Origin: Prostheceraeus crozeri | Lineage: Eukaryota; Platyhelminthes; Polycladida; Euryleptidae | Assembly (NCBI GenBank): GCA_907163375.1 | Contig: CAJQUW010016870.1 | Span: 124,001-188,000, forward strand | Direction of reading: 5' to 3' | DNA: 64,000 bases | Shown: positions 39,501 to 54,500 of the stretch, piece after piece | Layout: every line of letters begins with the position of its first letter | Position numbering within the stretch: the first letter of the stretch is position 1 | Position numbers and translations under genes: made by a program | Notes under the pieces: generated by a model | Databases searched by the model: none | Seen by the model: only the letters and a program-made list of their open reading frames with translations | Told to the model about the DNA's origin: nothing

Positions 39501-42500
39501 AGTTCAGCAACCGACACTTTAGCCACTTACAATGAGAGTCCATTATCTCAAACATATTGCAATATCGCGTGCAAGCATTAACGAACGGGAGGATGCTGGA
39601 AATCAAAATAAAACAGCAGAAACAATTTTTGGTTAGTCGTCGACAACCGATTCGATTTTTTTCGAATAATAATTTTGAATCGAATCGAAGCTTCGTATGT
39701 CTCTAATAAACACGCACAAAAGCGGGGATGAAATCAAAATAAAGCCTAATGCTTCAAGTTCTTCGGATCCGACAACTAAGTTGGCATGACTAGTGTCCAA
39801 GTTTTTCAATCTCCATGCACTACTTTGAAGATTATTTCAAGACATTAAAGAACAAAGAAGAAGCCGTGTTCCTTCTACAGCAATTGAGCTCACAACATCC
39901 AAATATCAAGCTTGAATTGGAGAGTCCCGCGCGAGAAGAAAGTTGCTTGAGCCTTCAGTTTTCGAATTCTACAGAAAATCAGCGAAGAAAAACATGTTCG
40001 TGAACTTCAATTCCAAAGTCATGAGAGTATGAAGCTCACATACATCAGAAGCGAGACAGAACGTATTCGAGAACGATGTTAAAGTAGTGCAATTCGACAA
40101 AAACATGAAAGATAATGCGAAAATATTGTTCAACTGAATGACCATCCCGCATCAGCTATTTCCAATTCTAAGAGAACTCACAACAAAATGTAAAACATCA
40201 AGCAAACTCGGAAGATTTGTATTTTCCTTTCATCTCCGAACAGGTGGACAACCAAATGAAGAATGTCTTTCAGAAAGAAAACATGAACGTGAGGCTTACT
40301 AGAAAAAATTGAACATTACTGGCTCCACTCTATTCATACCCGGAGTGTCCGAGAAGATCAGAGGCGTTCCGAAGAGAGTTGACGTTCGCGTTGACATGAA
40401 GCCAGTCACTACTCTGCAGTCTTGTTTAGTGAGGAAGAGAACTGCCCCCACCGCCAAGTTGTACGTCGCTTACCAATTACCGTGTGTATCGAAAGATTGT
40501 GGATAGAGCTACGTGGGCAAATCCGGGAGCATTTTGGAGGAACGAAAGAACACATGGGAGCGGTGCGAGAGGTTGACGTTATGCGTTCTGAAGTTGCCCA
40601 ACATACTATCGACTCTTCAGACCAGGTAGATTTCAGTGGCATGAAGATAATAGACAGAGATACGAACTGGAGAAAGAGGGTCATCAAAGAGGCTTGGTGG
40701 TCAAAGAAGTTTGCTTTCTCTCTAACGAACTAAGCACAACCTCAGTGACTTCTGGTTTTCACAACTTTTTCTTTGTTATCCCTCATCTTATGTAATGACT
40801 TGAGCCGGGGGGCGCATAATGAATACAAGGAAAACATCACAAATCTCTCCCGAAATATATATAATGCCGAATCGAATACACACAAAGGTTTAAGTAAAAT
40901 ATAATTGAGGTAAAATCTGCAAACGTTTCGCGTCCAGACGCTTGGTCACTGCCTTACTAGTAATTAAGTAATCGCTAATCTTATTTATTACTTTCCTAAC
41001 ATATCAGTAGTAGCACAGACATCTATTTCATATTCTTAGTCCTCAATCTACACTGCATTTTATTGACTGCTTCACTTGTTTTGTTTTTACTCGTACATTT
41101 GTGACATGAATGACTCGCCTGACGATGGCTGGCCGTGCCGGTCGAAAGGCCTCCCCAGAATAGACATTTTTTTACCGCAACATCACTGTTTTCGGCATAA
41201 AATATGTGATCGCAAAAATGTCGCATACTAGATAGAATGCCTGAAGTGCAAAGGCTTCTATAATAGAAGCCAGGGCTAGGACCGGTTAATTTTTTTGTAA
41301 CCGGTTAACCGATTATATTTTTAACCGGTTAAAATCGGTTAATTGGTTAAAATCGGTTAGAGGAGGATTCCCGGTATTTATTTAGTTGTCAAGGTATATC
41401 AAAAACTACGGACCTTGCCACTTTGGGTTTTGACCTAATTCTTCCATTTGCAGTGCTGTGATTTCATTGCATGAATACAGAACTACACGTTTAGATGATA
41501 GTTCAATTGATAATGTTGTGGTTGCTGCCTACGACTATTCAAAAGTCTTCGATACTCTGAAGTTTAACCATATCATTAACAGTCTGGCTGATTTGGATAA
41601 TCCACTGGATACGTCAACTGGATCATCGATAACTTCAGGGATCGCTTGCAATTCATTGTATGAACGATGATTGTAGCTGTAAAGGACGGTTGTCATTCCT
41701 TCCAAAAAACGCCTATTATTATTTCATTTTTATTACTCGCTATGTTTCAATCGTTAGCGTACTAGTTTTGGTTTCTACTATTTCTACTAGTATAATAGTC
41801 AGTGCTTCTGTATGAATCCTGCTTAATAAACCTATCTATCCTATTGTCCACTTGATAAGTAAGCTTACATCTCCAAATTTACGAATGTTATTTCCAAAGT
41901 GGTTGTTTCAATAGAAAACGATTTTGCAAGTGACACCTACGGCTACATGTAGGCCCTATATTCTTTGCCAACTCAATTCAAAGTGAGTTAGTTTTTATTG
42001 GCATATATAGCCTATGCGATGTCGTCTGTGTGTTATTATTGCTAACTTATCCTATTCACCACTTTTTAGGTTAAAACTACAAATGGTGTAAGACTTTCCG
42101 CAGTTAAATAGGTCACTCTATGCATAGGCCCACTATAAGTATTAAATGGACTGATGTTACTTAGATTACATCAAATTGAAAATATAAATGTCAACATAAT
42201 CTTATTGTACATCAACCTAATAAAATTGTTGAAATATACTGACCATGTGTACGTAGCAGCACGACTAAAGGATTGCGAATTGTAATGAATGAGTTTGAAT
42301 GGATTGTGGATGAGGATGAATGAGCAACCACTACTCCATGAAACCAGTGTAAAATCTTTAGTTCAATCGGATTTCATCATACACGTAGTGTAGTACACGT
42401 TAAATCTAATGAAACGTCGTAACCGATTTTAACCGGTTAAGAGAAAGTGTAACCAGTTAAGAGAGAGTGTAACCGGTTAAGAGAGAGTGTAACCGGTTAA

Positions 42501-45500
42501 CCGATCCTAGCCCTGATAGAAGCACAGTAACATCGTAACATAACCGATGGCGTGTACATTCTGCGAATAACAAATCAGTTTACAAAACAATCAATTATGC
42601 AACCAAAACATTAGTTTTTCAGCACCACATTTTGTCGCTACTCGCTAGACCATAATCCTACAAGTCTTAGACTCAGGGAAATGCACTTTATACAAAAAAA
42701 CAAACTAAGCATCAGTAAGCTTCAGATATATTTCAGATAATCATAAATGTTAATGGACTGTTTGTAAATTCTCACTTCACGTTATTTTTTCTATAATATT
42801 TCCTGTTTTTTATTCACTCTTCTATCTTTCTATCAGATCATTTTTTGTAGTTGGTACTATGTAATCCAATAGCAGCTGTCTAATTTCCAACCTTCTCCTC
42901 TCCTCACTCGTTCGCCATCCTCTCTCATAAATCTCCAGTTTCGTGTAAATTCTAAGTTTATCACAGCTCCGAATTATACATTGGCATTGGAATGATGATG
43001 TCCACCGGATGATGGAAGAAACATAAGAGAAAATATAAATGCATGAACATATTTTAACATCGAAGGCATTGGGTCTTTCCAGCCCAACAATGTCTACTGT
43101 GAAATGTCACCTCCTTTATTTTCATGAACACAAGAATTTCAGTAGCGATGACAGTGTTGATCAGCTATGCTAATGTTTGATTGGAAAATTATTGCAGGTC
43201 CATTTCAGTTGAAAACTGCGAAAAAGCTTGATACATAACTTGCTCTTATGTTTGGTATTCATTTATCGATATTACACAAACTTTCAATTACTTTGCTGTA
43301 ACAAATTAATGCAACAATTCCTTTCAGGATTTCTGATCAGGCATTTGTCACGGCATTCTTTATCATTATCTCTTAAGAAGACATAACTAATGCATAAACT
43401 TTTGTCTGAGATAATGATTAACATCTGCAGTTATAAATGTAGCCATATGCCAATCAATATTTACTCTTCTGCCCGACGAGCTATGGAAAATATAGAATAG
43501 AGCAAAATTCGAGAATGCGACATTCACTTTTAATATAATGTTTGGACAATTTCGACAATCAATAGATATCGGCATGAATTGTCTTACTTCATGAATCAAC
43601 GATGTATGCCAACTTACCGTTACTTCACAACCATTTCCTTGAAACCCATTTGAACAGGATAGTACTAAACCAGATGACACATCGATATCACACCAAGTTT
43701 GAATATGCTGCTTCCTTTGAAACAATTTGGATATTTTCAGAGTACGCGAGTCCCATATTCTACAATGTAAAAACTCATACATGATTTTCCTTACAATGAT
43801 CGCTTCTAGTATTATTCGGTCAAAAAAGTATGGAAGAAGGAATCATTAGAAGAAAAAGGAAAAGATGACTTTTGCTAAAATTAATATAGCTTTTCACTGA
43901 ATGAACATAATACATTATAAAGCCAAAGTAAAAAAGTACTTTTAAAATAGGTCATGGCCTTTCAATGAGTCAAATTCAAAAATTTTGTAGGTAAGCCTGA
44001 AAATACGTTAAAACTGAATGTCAGGAAAGCACTAATCAGGCGGTTTAGTTTGAAAGGACCACAGCAAAATACGACTGGGGCCGAATCGCTCTCCGGTATG
44101 GATAGGATTAATTGACATCAAATATCCATCAATGTGAGTTTATGCTTCATGCGTCCATCTCTTCCATCATTCGGCGGCACTTTCAAATGTAAGAAGTTTG
44201 CGATTACCTATTAACCGAAACTTTGTTCACCTTTTAAGAACCAGATGAATAATTCACCGACGGAGATAAGTGATAACCAAGCAGACATGGGATAAGTTTG
44301 ATGAATATTCGCGAATCACAGCACTTACTTTAACTCTTTGTCTTCACCTGACTGGACAATAAGATCAGATTGCGATGCCCATTTTATAAAAGTGACCTGC
44401 AAAAGAAAGTTCAATGATTTGAACTCATTGTGAACAAAATTTCATCAACTTACTAAATTTCTTGAGATGTTGGCACTTCGAAGGCATTGAAGGGTTTCAA
44501 TGTCCCACAATTTTACATGATTGTCTCTTGATCCTGTTACTAGAAACTTGCCGTCTATAAAAAATGCTAGAGCATTAGTTAGTAGCTATGATTTTGTGGA
44601 AAGGTAGGCCTAAATTTACAGAGGGAAAATTGAAGATGATAAAAATCAGAAAAACAGTAATGAAATCACACTTGAAAATGAAAAATATTCCTACTGCGTG
44701 TGGAGTGACTCATTTGTGCATGTATGAATATGTTGATTATGATTATGCTAGAAATGACTTCTCGTTTCGGCAACCATGCCTTTTGATGAATACCCTTGGA
44801 TCCAACCTCAAACAGCACTCTCCGCCAGCACCACATTTCGAAACATTCTATAATCAATTCAATCTCGAGCAAAAACAGCCGTGACTTCAGTAATAAACAG
44901 ACTTATTACCTAAACTTATTAATGTACTTACAAATAGTTGTGTCTTTGAACATAATTCCAGCACAAAGCGGAGCAAACAGCAACAATTAATCAATTTTCT
45001 TCATACGTTGTAACGGTCATTCTAAGTACCTAAAATGCTTTATCATCACCAATTTTCAGCATTATTGCACGGTTCTGTCAGCCGCTTTGTATAATAATTT
45101 GAAGATTAATTTTCAAGAAACGATTCGCAATGGTTGCGCCATAAAAATTAGGTTATCTTTACACACTTATACTCGTACAATGTTGCAATTCTGTTTTAGC
45201 TGACTAGACAATTAATTCTAGAGTAAATGTCGTCAATCGTCGACATAAACCTAATTAGAATAACCGGCCGGCCGGTCGTCAAAACTTTTGGCCGGGGCCT
45301 GGCCGGCGGCCGGTTCCAACCCTGATATTCATGCCCACCTACCTTTATGAATGTCCCTAAATTCCCTGTTTTAAGTGAATAAGACTTAGTTGACCTAGCA
45401 TCGGATACTGAGTTTCATTTTGTGCACTATGTAGCTACTCAAAATAAGCTTTTAAAGGCAGAATTTGATGCTTTTCATGTCAAAAATTGAAATTTTATCT

Positions 45501-48500
45501 GTTAATGATCGCATCTGCTCTAGAGATAGAGGATAGAATCAATGCACCATTGTTCCATACTCGTGCTGTGGAACGTCACAAAATCAAGTCAATCGATTCA
45601 TCACCATAGAAATGGGTGTCTCGCTCTTTTTCTCGTCTAGAATATACATCTTGAATAATCAATGGCAACAGCGCGAACTAGTGAGGCGGATGAGTTCCAA
45701 AGTAAAATACATTCGAGAAATAGGGAACTGAGACAAAAGTAGACGCGGATCGCTGCAGTTTCCGATAACATTGCCTGATTCCATCAAATCATCAATCAAC
45801 TTATCAATATTGAAATCTCTCTCTTACATAGGTAATTCAATGCAAGCAGTCAGATTCCAAAGTCAAAGATTTCAATTTCTATTTCAAAAGTATTAATTGA
45901 GCAAAAAAGCAAAAACGGAACCGAACCGAAACCGATCGACTTCGCAATTTTGAAAACCGCCGGGCACTAATAAAAAGCTTAACAAGGCAAATGCTATAAA
46001 ATTGTAATCAAGCGTATTCAACGATGCAACGAAGCAATGTTTGGCTGAAATGGGTTCCTAACTTGCTCAGTTTGATCACCAATTATGCGCCTAGTACCAA
46101 TGGAATAAAACTTATTATATTGTCAATATCATTCTTCACTTACCACTACTGCAATCTAGACCAGTGACAACCAGGTCATGGGCTGGCGAAATTATGAATT
46201 GTTCTTCAGCCTTACGCCATCCCTTGACAGTTTTATCTCTTGATCCTGTGAATAATAGGTCAGTGGCTGCTGACCAGACAATCCTGGTAACTTCACGCTG
46301 ATGAGCATCATCACACCGATATGCTACTTTTACCTTCGGACCACATGTATCAACGACAACAAAAGACTGAAAGATAAAAGGAGTTCAATGTTAGGTTTAT
46401 TCATAATGAAAATGTGAGCGACTACAAATGTTAAGATGTTAATATCCGTCTTTCATTAGTTCATTAGTTCGTGATTCTGATTTTTATTCTCATTAAAAAT
46501 TCTATTAGTATCATTTATTTATTTTTGTCATTATTAGGAAGATCTATAAAATCACCAACTGAATATTGAAGCTGCTTAATCACCATCAGTCAAAGGAATC
46601 AGACAATAAGAGTAAAAAGGGTTGTCTTCTCTGGTATGTAATTCAACATCGTTTTTTGAAATGACTAATGAGTAAAAAGTGCATTATGAAAACGATAAAT
46701 ACTATACTCTCTAATAATTATGTCATACAAGCTACACAGTGTGCAGCAGAGGTTCTCAAACTTTCTTTGTGGAGGTACGGATTGAAATTTTTGATGAACA
46801 CTGGACTCCGTCTAATTTTACATCCAATATGCATGCAAATTGCGAGAACAATGCAATAGGGAATCAAATTAAGACATTGCAGAGAATCATGCAATTTACA
46901 TGCACTCGTAGTAATTTCAAGCTCTCTTTAAGCATCCTTTTATTTAATCTCAAATCTTTTAATTTTATTACGTGCAAATGATAACCTTTGATTCACTCAC
47001 AACACACGCGCTTGATTTCAAAATATTTGATGACATACATATACATGTACATGTATGAGTACTTAAGGGTTTAACCGCCGAGTATTTCAATAACGGCACA
47101 TGTGTAGCGGGTAGACTTCTACACAGACTTCCCTCTTGTGGTATGGGTCCCCTCTCATCGATATATTGTCGCGTTAGTTTTACAAAACCCCCTTCTATCC
47201 TTCTACCACCAGTAGGCTACCTTTGACTCTAGATTGATTGATTACCTTCGTTTTTTGCTAATGTATCAAAGCCCTGACTTTGACTTAATCGACAAGTTCG
47301 TTATTGATGTTTAATGTATTCCTTTATTTTTTCTTTTTTGAAGGCAGATATACACAACAACAGCAATAACAACTCTTGACATATCAGTCACAATCTGTCC
47401 TTGATCATCATAGGACATGGCCAAATACAATTCTCCATCTAAGAAATATAAATATCTTCTATATAAAAACATAAAATCTGGATGCAGATATCTAGTTCTC
47501 TTCAATATAGTGTACACCAGGGGCTTCCAAGCTCCGGACAGTGGTCATTTTCACTGACTACATGATCTCGTGATGAACACGTTACACATAATTTCCTTGT
47601 AGTTTGTTCCGCTATCGATCAGGCGTAACCCATCCTTTAGGATGTGAGTGGCAGATCACATTTGAACCAGATTGTATTTCCAGAGTTCTATTTCTGCAAA
47701 GCACAACCAGTTTCATGTATCGCATGAATTCTTTCTTGATGGATCTTTTTTTAAGAACATTTCACAGTTTCTCTCATTTCGGCGTTTTTCTAGTCAAAAC
47801 ATTGGAAGCTGTAACTCAACTTTTCCTGATAGAACAATAAAATTATTATGTATGTGAGTGAGGACATGAGCCGGCGATGCAGCTTCTTTTCATTATTGGA
47901 GATGATGTCGCAAAAATAATGCCTCCCTTGAAATGCGGTGGTGACAGTATTTTCCTTGTCATAATATTCGGTTACAAAACATACCATCCATTTTGTTTAC
48001 TTCCATATTTTGTTCACTTGTACTATGAAGGGCATGGAGACCATATGTAATGATTGGTTGCATAGAGACTTTACAAATATTGCTCTGGATAAGTGAATGG
48101 AGACCTCCTTTATGTACGAGCATCTCGTGTTCATCCAGACGATAAAATACACGCTTCGTTTTCATTGAAATGTATCTTCTATGATTTTTACAGGTTCTTT
48201 CTTTACTGTGAGTGACACCCAATATTTTTTCTTAAACATTTCATTTCCGATATAGAATTCGAATTCTCGAGGACTGTTGAATGATAACACTATTGGTTTA
48301 ATTCCACTAAGTTTGAAGTTCCATTTATCAGCATGTTGTGTCGCTAAAGATAGTTGCGCTAAAGAGTATTTGAATAGAAATTTAGCTTGATCAATAATAT
48401 ACTGCTATTCTTCAATTTTTTGGTTTCCTGTGTTCTGTATTTGGCGAGGTAGGTTGAGAGCAGATCGGTTAGCCAAGAAACGCGATTACCGTGTAGAAGG

Positions 48501-51500
48501 AGGAAAAATTCAGGGTGAAGGGTGAAGTCCATCGAATTGAAAAAAATCTGTATTGTATGTGTATGTGAATGCTGAAGTATATTTTAGTAAAATGTAGTCA
48601 AAATTATTTCGCTCCTGAAATATTATATAGAAGTAGAATCAATTTACAAATGAGCCATAAAGCTATGTTATCTATAAGAAGTAAGAACGTGCTTGTAATC
48701 TTAAATGTAAGGCATCGATTAATAGAGAAATTGAAATGTTGAAAATTAGATGTAGAATGAAAGTTGATTGAATTGATGATCAAGGTTAATATTACCAACG
48801 ATTATCGTTTAATAGTTAATTGCGACCGTTTCAGATCATACCATTATTAACAGTCAATTAGCCTAATAGTTCAGTCGAAGCCATCGTCGATTAATCACGC
48901 GATTTAGAAATACATATTCAACCAATATATATGTATTGGTACTTCTATTATTTCCCCCTCCCACATTTCTGTTGTTGGAACCCGGAAGTATTGCATCGTC
49001 AACGATCTTTTCTTGCTCCTACTTGTTCTCACTAACGTCACATAGCGTTAAGTGTGTAAAACTCCTCTTATTTGACTTGCAGAACATTCACAACCTCAGA
49101 ATTAGACAAGTGCTCGTCATTTATCTGTAGACAACAATCACACGAAGTTCATGATCACAGTATTCTAATATATCACCTTGTATTCTAACTGAGTATCCAA
49201 GAGACCAATTATTCATCCCAGGGTTCAAGTAAGACTTCTCAGTCGTGTTGTAGTGTCACTCAGTGACAGATCAAGTCTATTGTGTGACAAACTTTGACGA
49301 AATTTGATGATTTTGGAAAACTTGAAAAATGTGGGGGGGGGAGAATATAAGTACCCATGTTTTATTAAAAAACACAATCGCACTGTTTAAGAAGTAATTA
49401 CATTAATTCAATCAAACATGAATCTCTTAAACTGAACATGCAATTTTATGAAATAAAACGAATTAGTAGATAAAATGCATTGATTTTCCTGTGACCATAA
49501 TCCCGCTGTTGATTCTGGTGAGAGCGTTTCTAATGATAAAATTACATCAAATTATCAGGATGTACATGTACCTGATCTTTACTTCCACTTGCGATCAAAG
49601 TTGGCGAGAGGCTGCACAAACAAGTTATTGCGTCATGATGTACTGATGGAGCATTTGCTAGATCATCGCCACCTGCATGCATATCCGAAGGATAATCAAT
49701 AGAATCGACAGACCCCCAAGCCTCGGAAGTTGGACTTCTGAAAAATGAGCGACAGGAATTTAATTTTTGAGATGAACTTCACGAATAACCGAAAAGTTAA
49801 AGATCAAAGAAAGAAAAACGTCATTAGGTTAAAGCGAAGGACATAACTTTGTATTGATATGACTGCAATGATTTTTATACAATTGAATATCGTGCTAAAG
49901 GAATTTTCTCGGGTGTTTATTGAATAATATCTGATCACACTACTGAAAGCTCGTGAACAATAATCACATAATGCTATTTTGGAGGCTCAATTTAAATAGA
50001 GTTGTTAAGTATTGAGTTGCGTCCTCAGTTGAAGAGATCATAACAAATCTGACTGATTCTCATTCCATCCAACTTCATTACTGATTCCTGATTTTGAATG
50101 AAATAGCGGCTATTCAGGTCTGCTTTCGTTTTCAACTGACGACGCATCTCAATATTTAGCAATTACATTCAAATTCCACTTTGAAAAGAACTTCAGGATA
50201 TACACATTCCATCATCTGGAATAATCTATGCATAATAACATCAAACAATCTAACGCAGTCGAAATATTAAACAGCACAACATGAAAGACATTTTGTTTTT
50301 CATAATTACATTAAGTCCGATAGAACTGATAAATTCTCTTTGATTTTCAATGGTTATGACGGTGCTACAATGCCCACTTTCTAGTGAGAAAATATGATGT
50401 CAACAAGTTCTTATGTTCTTGCCAGGAAGATTTATCCATGTGCAATTGCAACTTGCCGGTGAGATAATCAATGGCAGCGATTCTGTCACAATAGCTTCCA
50501 CTCAGCACAGACATCGAAATCTTAATAGTTGAAACTGCAATCACTCTTTCAATTTCCGGTAGGCAACCTAACAAGAGTGGGAACAACTTCTAGAATATCG
50601 TCATCTCAAGGATTCACGACTAACATTTTGCTCATGAGTGCCTTCCATCTCATGGAGAGGAAGCCTCTTAAAGGGAAAGTTTAAAAATGCGCAGATAGTG
50701 ATTGTAAAAAATAGGGACCGGTGAAAAATGTGGATTTTATTTACATTCATCTACTAACAGGCGTGCGAATAGGCATTGGCTAGAGTTTTCAGAAAATCTT
50801 CAATTGCATGTAGGTGTAGGAATGTACTTGCCCCTAGAGGTGTTCATCGGATCGGATTTGGGAGTTGAATCCGATCAGACGGCTCAAAAGCAAAATCTGT
50901 TTCCGAAGAGAAGAAGATGAATCCGAAAGATTGCGACCCGACAACAAATTTTCAAAATCCGAATCCGATCCTGTATTCGTATATAATCCGACTAAGCCGA
51001 CAGAACTTTTCCATGATGCATACGGACTGCATCGTACCAGGGATGGAACCGGACAAAACTTTACGGGCTGTGGTCGGTAGACGGCCTGATGAGTTAGGCC
51101 GGGGTCAGTCCGTTCCGGGTCAGATTTTAATGTGCGATTCATTTTAGACGGATGATTTTGCAATTGTCAATTGTTGCATAAGTCGGTTTTTGATTTTCTG
51201 AACTGCACGATGAAAGTCATTAAAACAGGCAGCTTTTCAGGCTCAATAAACTATGTATTACAGCTGAGCAATCTTAGGAAAAGGTAAAGTTCGAATTGTC
51301 AATGTGTAGATGATGTAGATGTGTAGATGTGTAGATGCAACCATAGAGTAGGGATGCAACGTCATGTGTATTTGACTGTTTGTAATGCCAAAGAGCATCT
51401 CTTTGTGGATCACAATCAGCATCAGCTTTTGATGAGATTACGTGCTGTTGGACTGTAAATTTGGTTTCAGTTGCCTTTACCAACAATTTCTGAATAAGCA

Positions 51501-54500
51501 AACTAGAAATTAGAGGATATGACCAAGAACTTTGAAATAAAGTGTAACTAGAAAAGTTCAGGATTTCAATCCATGTCGAAGCAATGTTATACCAATGCAA
51601 TATTCCACATGTACGACCCAACATAAACGGAAGATATAAATTACAGCACCTGAATGGATACTGGTTTCGAATCTGATCGAGGGTGCCGTAGGCAAACATC
51701 TCGAAATACTTGATTAAGGAATGCTAAAATCTACAAAGTGCATGCATGTACATGAAGAACACAGAAGGAAATTCTCCACTTTCATATTCTGCTCAATGCC
51801 TTCATATTAAGATAAAAGACACGTGGACCGGTCATGTTTGAAGTTGCTTATCCCCTGCTCTCACAGATCAGTTAAAGCGGTGTGCCTGTGCCTCTAACAC
51901 ACGTTGAATCGAAGTTCACATTCTTTCACATCGAAGTTTAATTATTTTGTTGGACATTTTCAGTATAAATGAAAATGAGAAATTGCAGAAGAGGTTAGAA
52001 GACCCCTCTGCAAATTTGGACACAAAGGCTATTCTCTAGATAGAATAGAAAACGTTTCACAATTATACTCTGATGTCTTTCGAATGTAGAGAGGAAATAC
52101 CACTGAGCTAAAAATAAGTTCCCAAAATTTCCGGAATCTTGAATAGAAGCGAGACGAATCAATTATTGCAGATGATTGGTGACAACACGAGGACTAACTT
52201 GAAAAAGGAAGCAAGATTGGTACGTAATTCATTTCTGTGTTTTTATACAGAGACGGACTATGATTCAACATTTTGCTTAAATGATGGTTGATCAGCAGCT
52301 GTAGAAGACCGCAAGATATCACAAAATGCAGCATGTAGATGGAAATTATCTTTTTGGTCTCTAGCAGTTACTTCTACTAACCAATAAGGCCTACTGCATA
52401 CATTCTACTGACATTATTCAATTTGCAAATATCATTTAAAAGAAAGTTCAGAAACTAAAACTAGGCATGGCCAGTCTTGCGCATAGGCTTACTGTCCTAC
52501 TGAGAGAAAATGTGAAACATAGACATAAAAGCATAAAGCATGCAAGCAAAACGTGAGAAAATAGAATACAGCGAATTTTTAAGAATATTTGTCGAATAGG
52601 CAGTCGAACTCTTGTAAAACCTTAAGAGAAAAATATTGAAATGAGATATTGGGGCTGTCCTATAACGCGTCATTTATTAAACCGCTGTTAAGCGCTAACG
52701 AAGTATTAATGAAACCATGTAAATGAGAATTAGAAGATCTGCAATATCAGGGATAATAGAAACTCACTATTAACTGTCTTTTAGAATACTTTCATCGATC
52801 TGTCACTAAGTAGAGCATTCGACTTCACTTCCATTAATTTTTCAGAATATGGCGTACAGCAAGATCTCATTTCATTTTGACGTATTCTGACATGATAACA
52901 TAGAAAATCATTTAATTTATTGTTATCGTAAGAGTTGACATTGTTTTCCACTCAGACACGACGGACTTCATTCATAAAGGACGTAAATAAATCATTCATT
53001 CTGTCAGCAATCAAATACCGAAGCAATTAGTAAAGAGAGGTCTTGTACAATGGACTGCTAGATTCACTACATGCATACGAATTAGAGTAATTATAGAACT
53101 GGGGATCAACCGAAGCGGTCTAACGATCAAGGATCGAGAGAGCTAATGCTGAACAGTAGAGATAGCTAAAGGGCGAAGATAAGAGGTGGAGAGGAAAAAG
53201 ACAAATGGTCAAATGAACATTAATGTTGACCAATCATGCTTTAGCGGCAGACGAATTGCATTTCTAATTTTCTCATTAATTGTAAGAACGTTCCACATGC
53301 TGCAGACGGTGGCCGAATTTATAATTAAGGTTAATAATTCAAAATTAGTAATCATCAATGTACGTATCGGTTGTGTTTCATGCTCATTACATCTCTTTGC
53401 CGAACATACTTCAGTCTGCTGACCATCTAGTGTACAGTGGCCTAACTATAAGCAGTGAACATGGTTCAACCTAGATTCAATCTTCGATCAGACCCAGGAT
53501 TGTTCGACATCTGTCTCAATGACTTTTAGATATAGTCTAATATGGTGCCCTTAATTGTAGAGGATATGAAAAATTTATAGAAATAATAATAATCAATTTT
53601 TAAATTATCTAATGGACTCTGCTTTAGTCTTGAAAGAGATATTTAATGTTTCTGCCACTGCAAATTCACCCCTGAAATAATGTCATACGGCTTCATAGCC
53701 ATATATAGGCTTGCCTATAAATCCCTCTTTATAAATCCCCCATATATCTTTTGTCAGTTGGCAGAGTGTACGATAGTGACATAACTTAACAGTTTAAATG
53801 ATGTCCCTCTAGAAAATGTTAATTGTGTTACCGATTTGGGTGTTCTAATTTCAGAAGATATGAAATTTAGTTCCCATTGTAGCAAAATTTCGTCAAAAGC
53901 CTATTCTCAAGCTTGTGTCATTTTGAAAGGGTTTGTGTCTAACAATGAAGACTGTTTGATTCATGTGTATAAAGTTTTTGTAAGACCAATATTGGAATAT
54001 AATTGTCAAAGTTTTAGCCCTATTTTACAACGTGATATTGATTCCATCGAAAGAGTCCAACGATATTTCACTCGTCAAGTTTGTAAGCGTTGCAAAATTT
54101 CTTATGAAGACTATGATCATCGTTTGAAATTGTTAGGTCTTCGTTCCCTATGTGAAAGACGGAAAATGTTAGATTTCCATCTTTTTCTCAAAGCGTATTA
54201 TAACATAATTGAATCTGATTTGTGGAGATATTTTACTTTACTTCATACCCCATACTCTACTAGAAGTTGTGCCAACAATCCGTGCCAAGTTTTGCCAAAA
54301 TTCCTTCCTCATACAAAGACATTGTGTAATTATTTTTTCTATCGTGTTTTTCCTTTTTGGAACTCGCTACCTGCTAAATGTGTTTGTGCAACATCTTTTC
54401 AGCGTTTTAAAGCAATATTGAATTCAGAAATTTTTCTTTATACTAGTAGATAAATGCCATTTTCTTTACGTTCTTTGAGCAATCCTGTAAGCGCCTCGCG

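Larger units (their letters stand above)
36825..43617 (-). other. WDR31 intron 6 (6.8 kb)
   Basis: It contains the Penelope-like fragment at 39815-40740 and the hAT-type element at 41271-42515. A short TCGAATCGAA-rich block near 39650-39700 resembles another hAT end. The rest, including the open frame at 37022-37339, is unassigned. Confidence 0.6.

Noticed and set aside
43387-43782. Long minus-strand frame taken as a single gene
   Set aside because: Only 43618-43759 is coding (WDR31 exon 6); the rest reads through the intron past a clear GT donor.
50834-51163. Minus-strand open frame of 109 codons
   Set aside because: It overlaps the ATCCGATC and CAGGGATGG hAT-like arrays; the apparent protein is a by-product of repeat composition.
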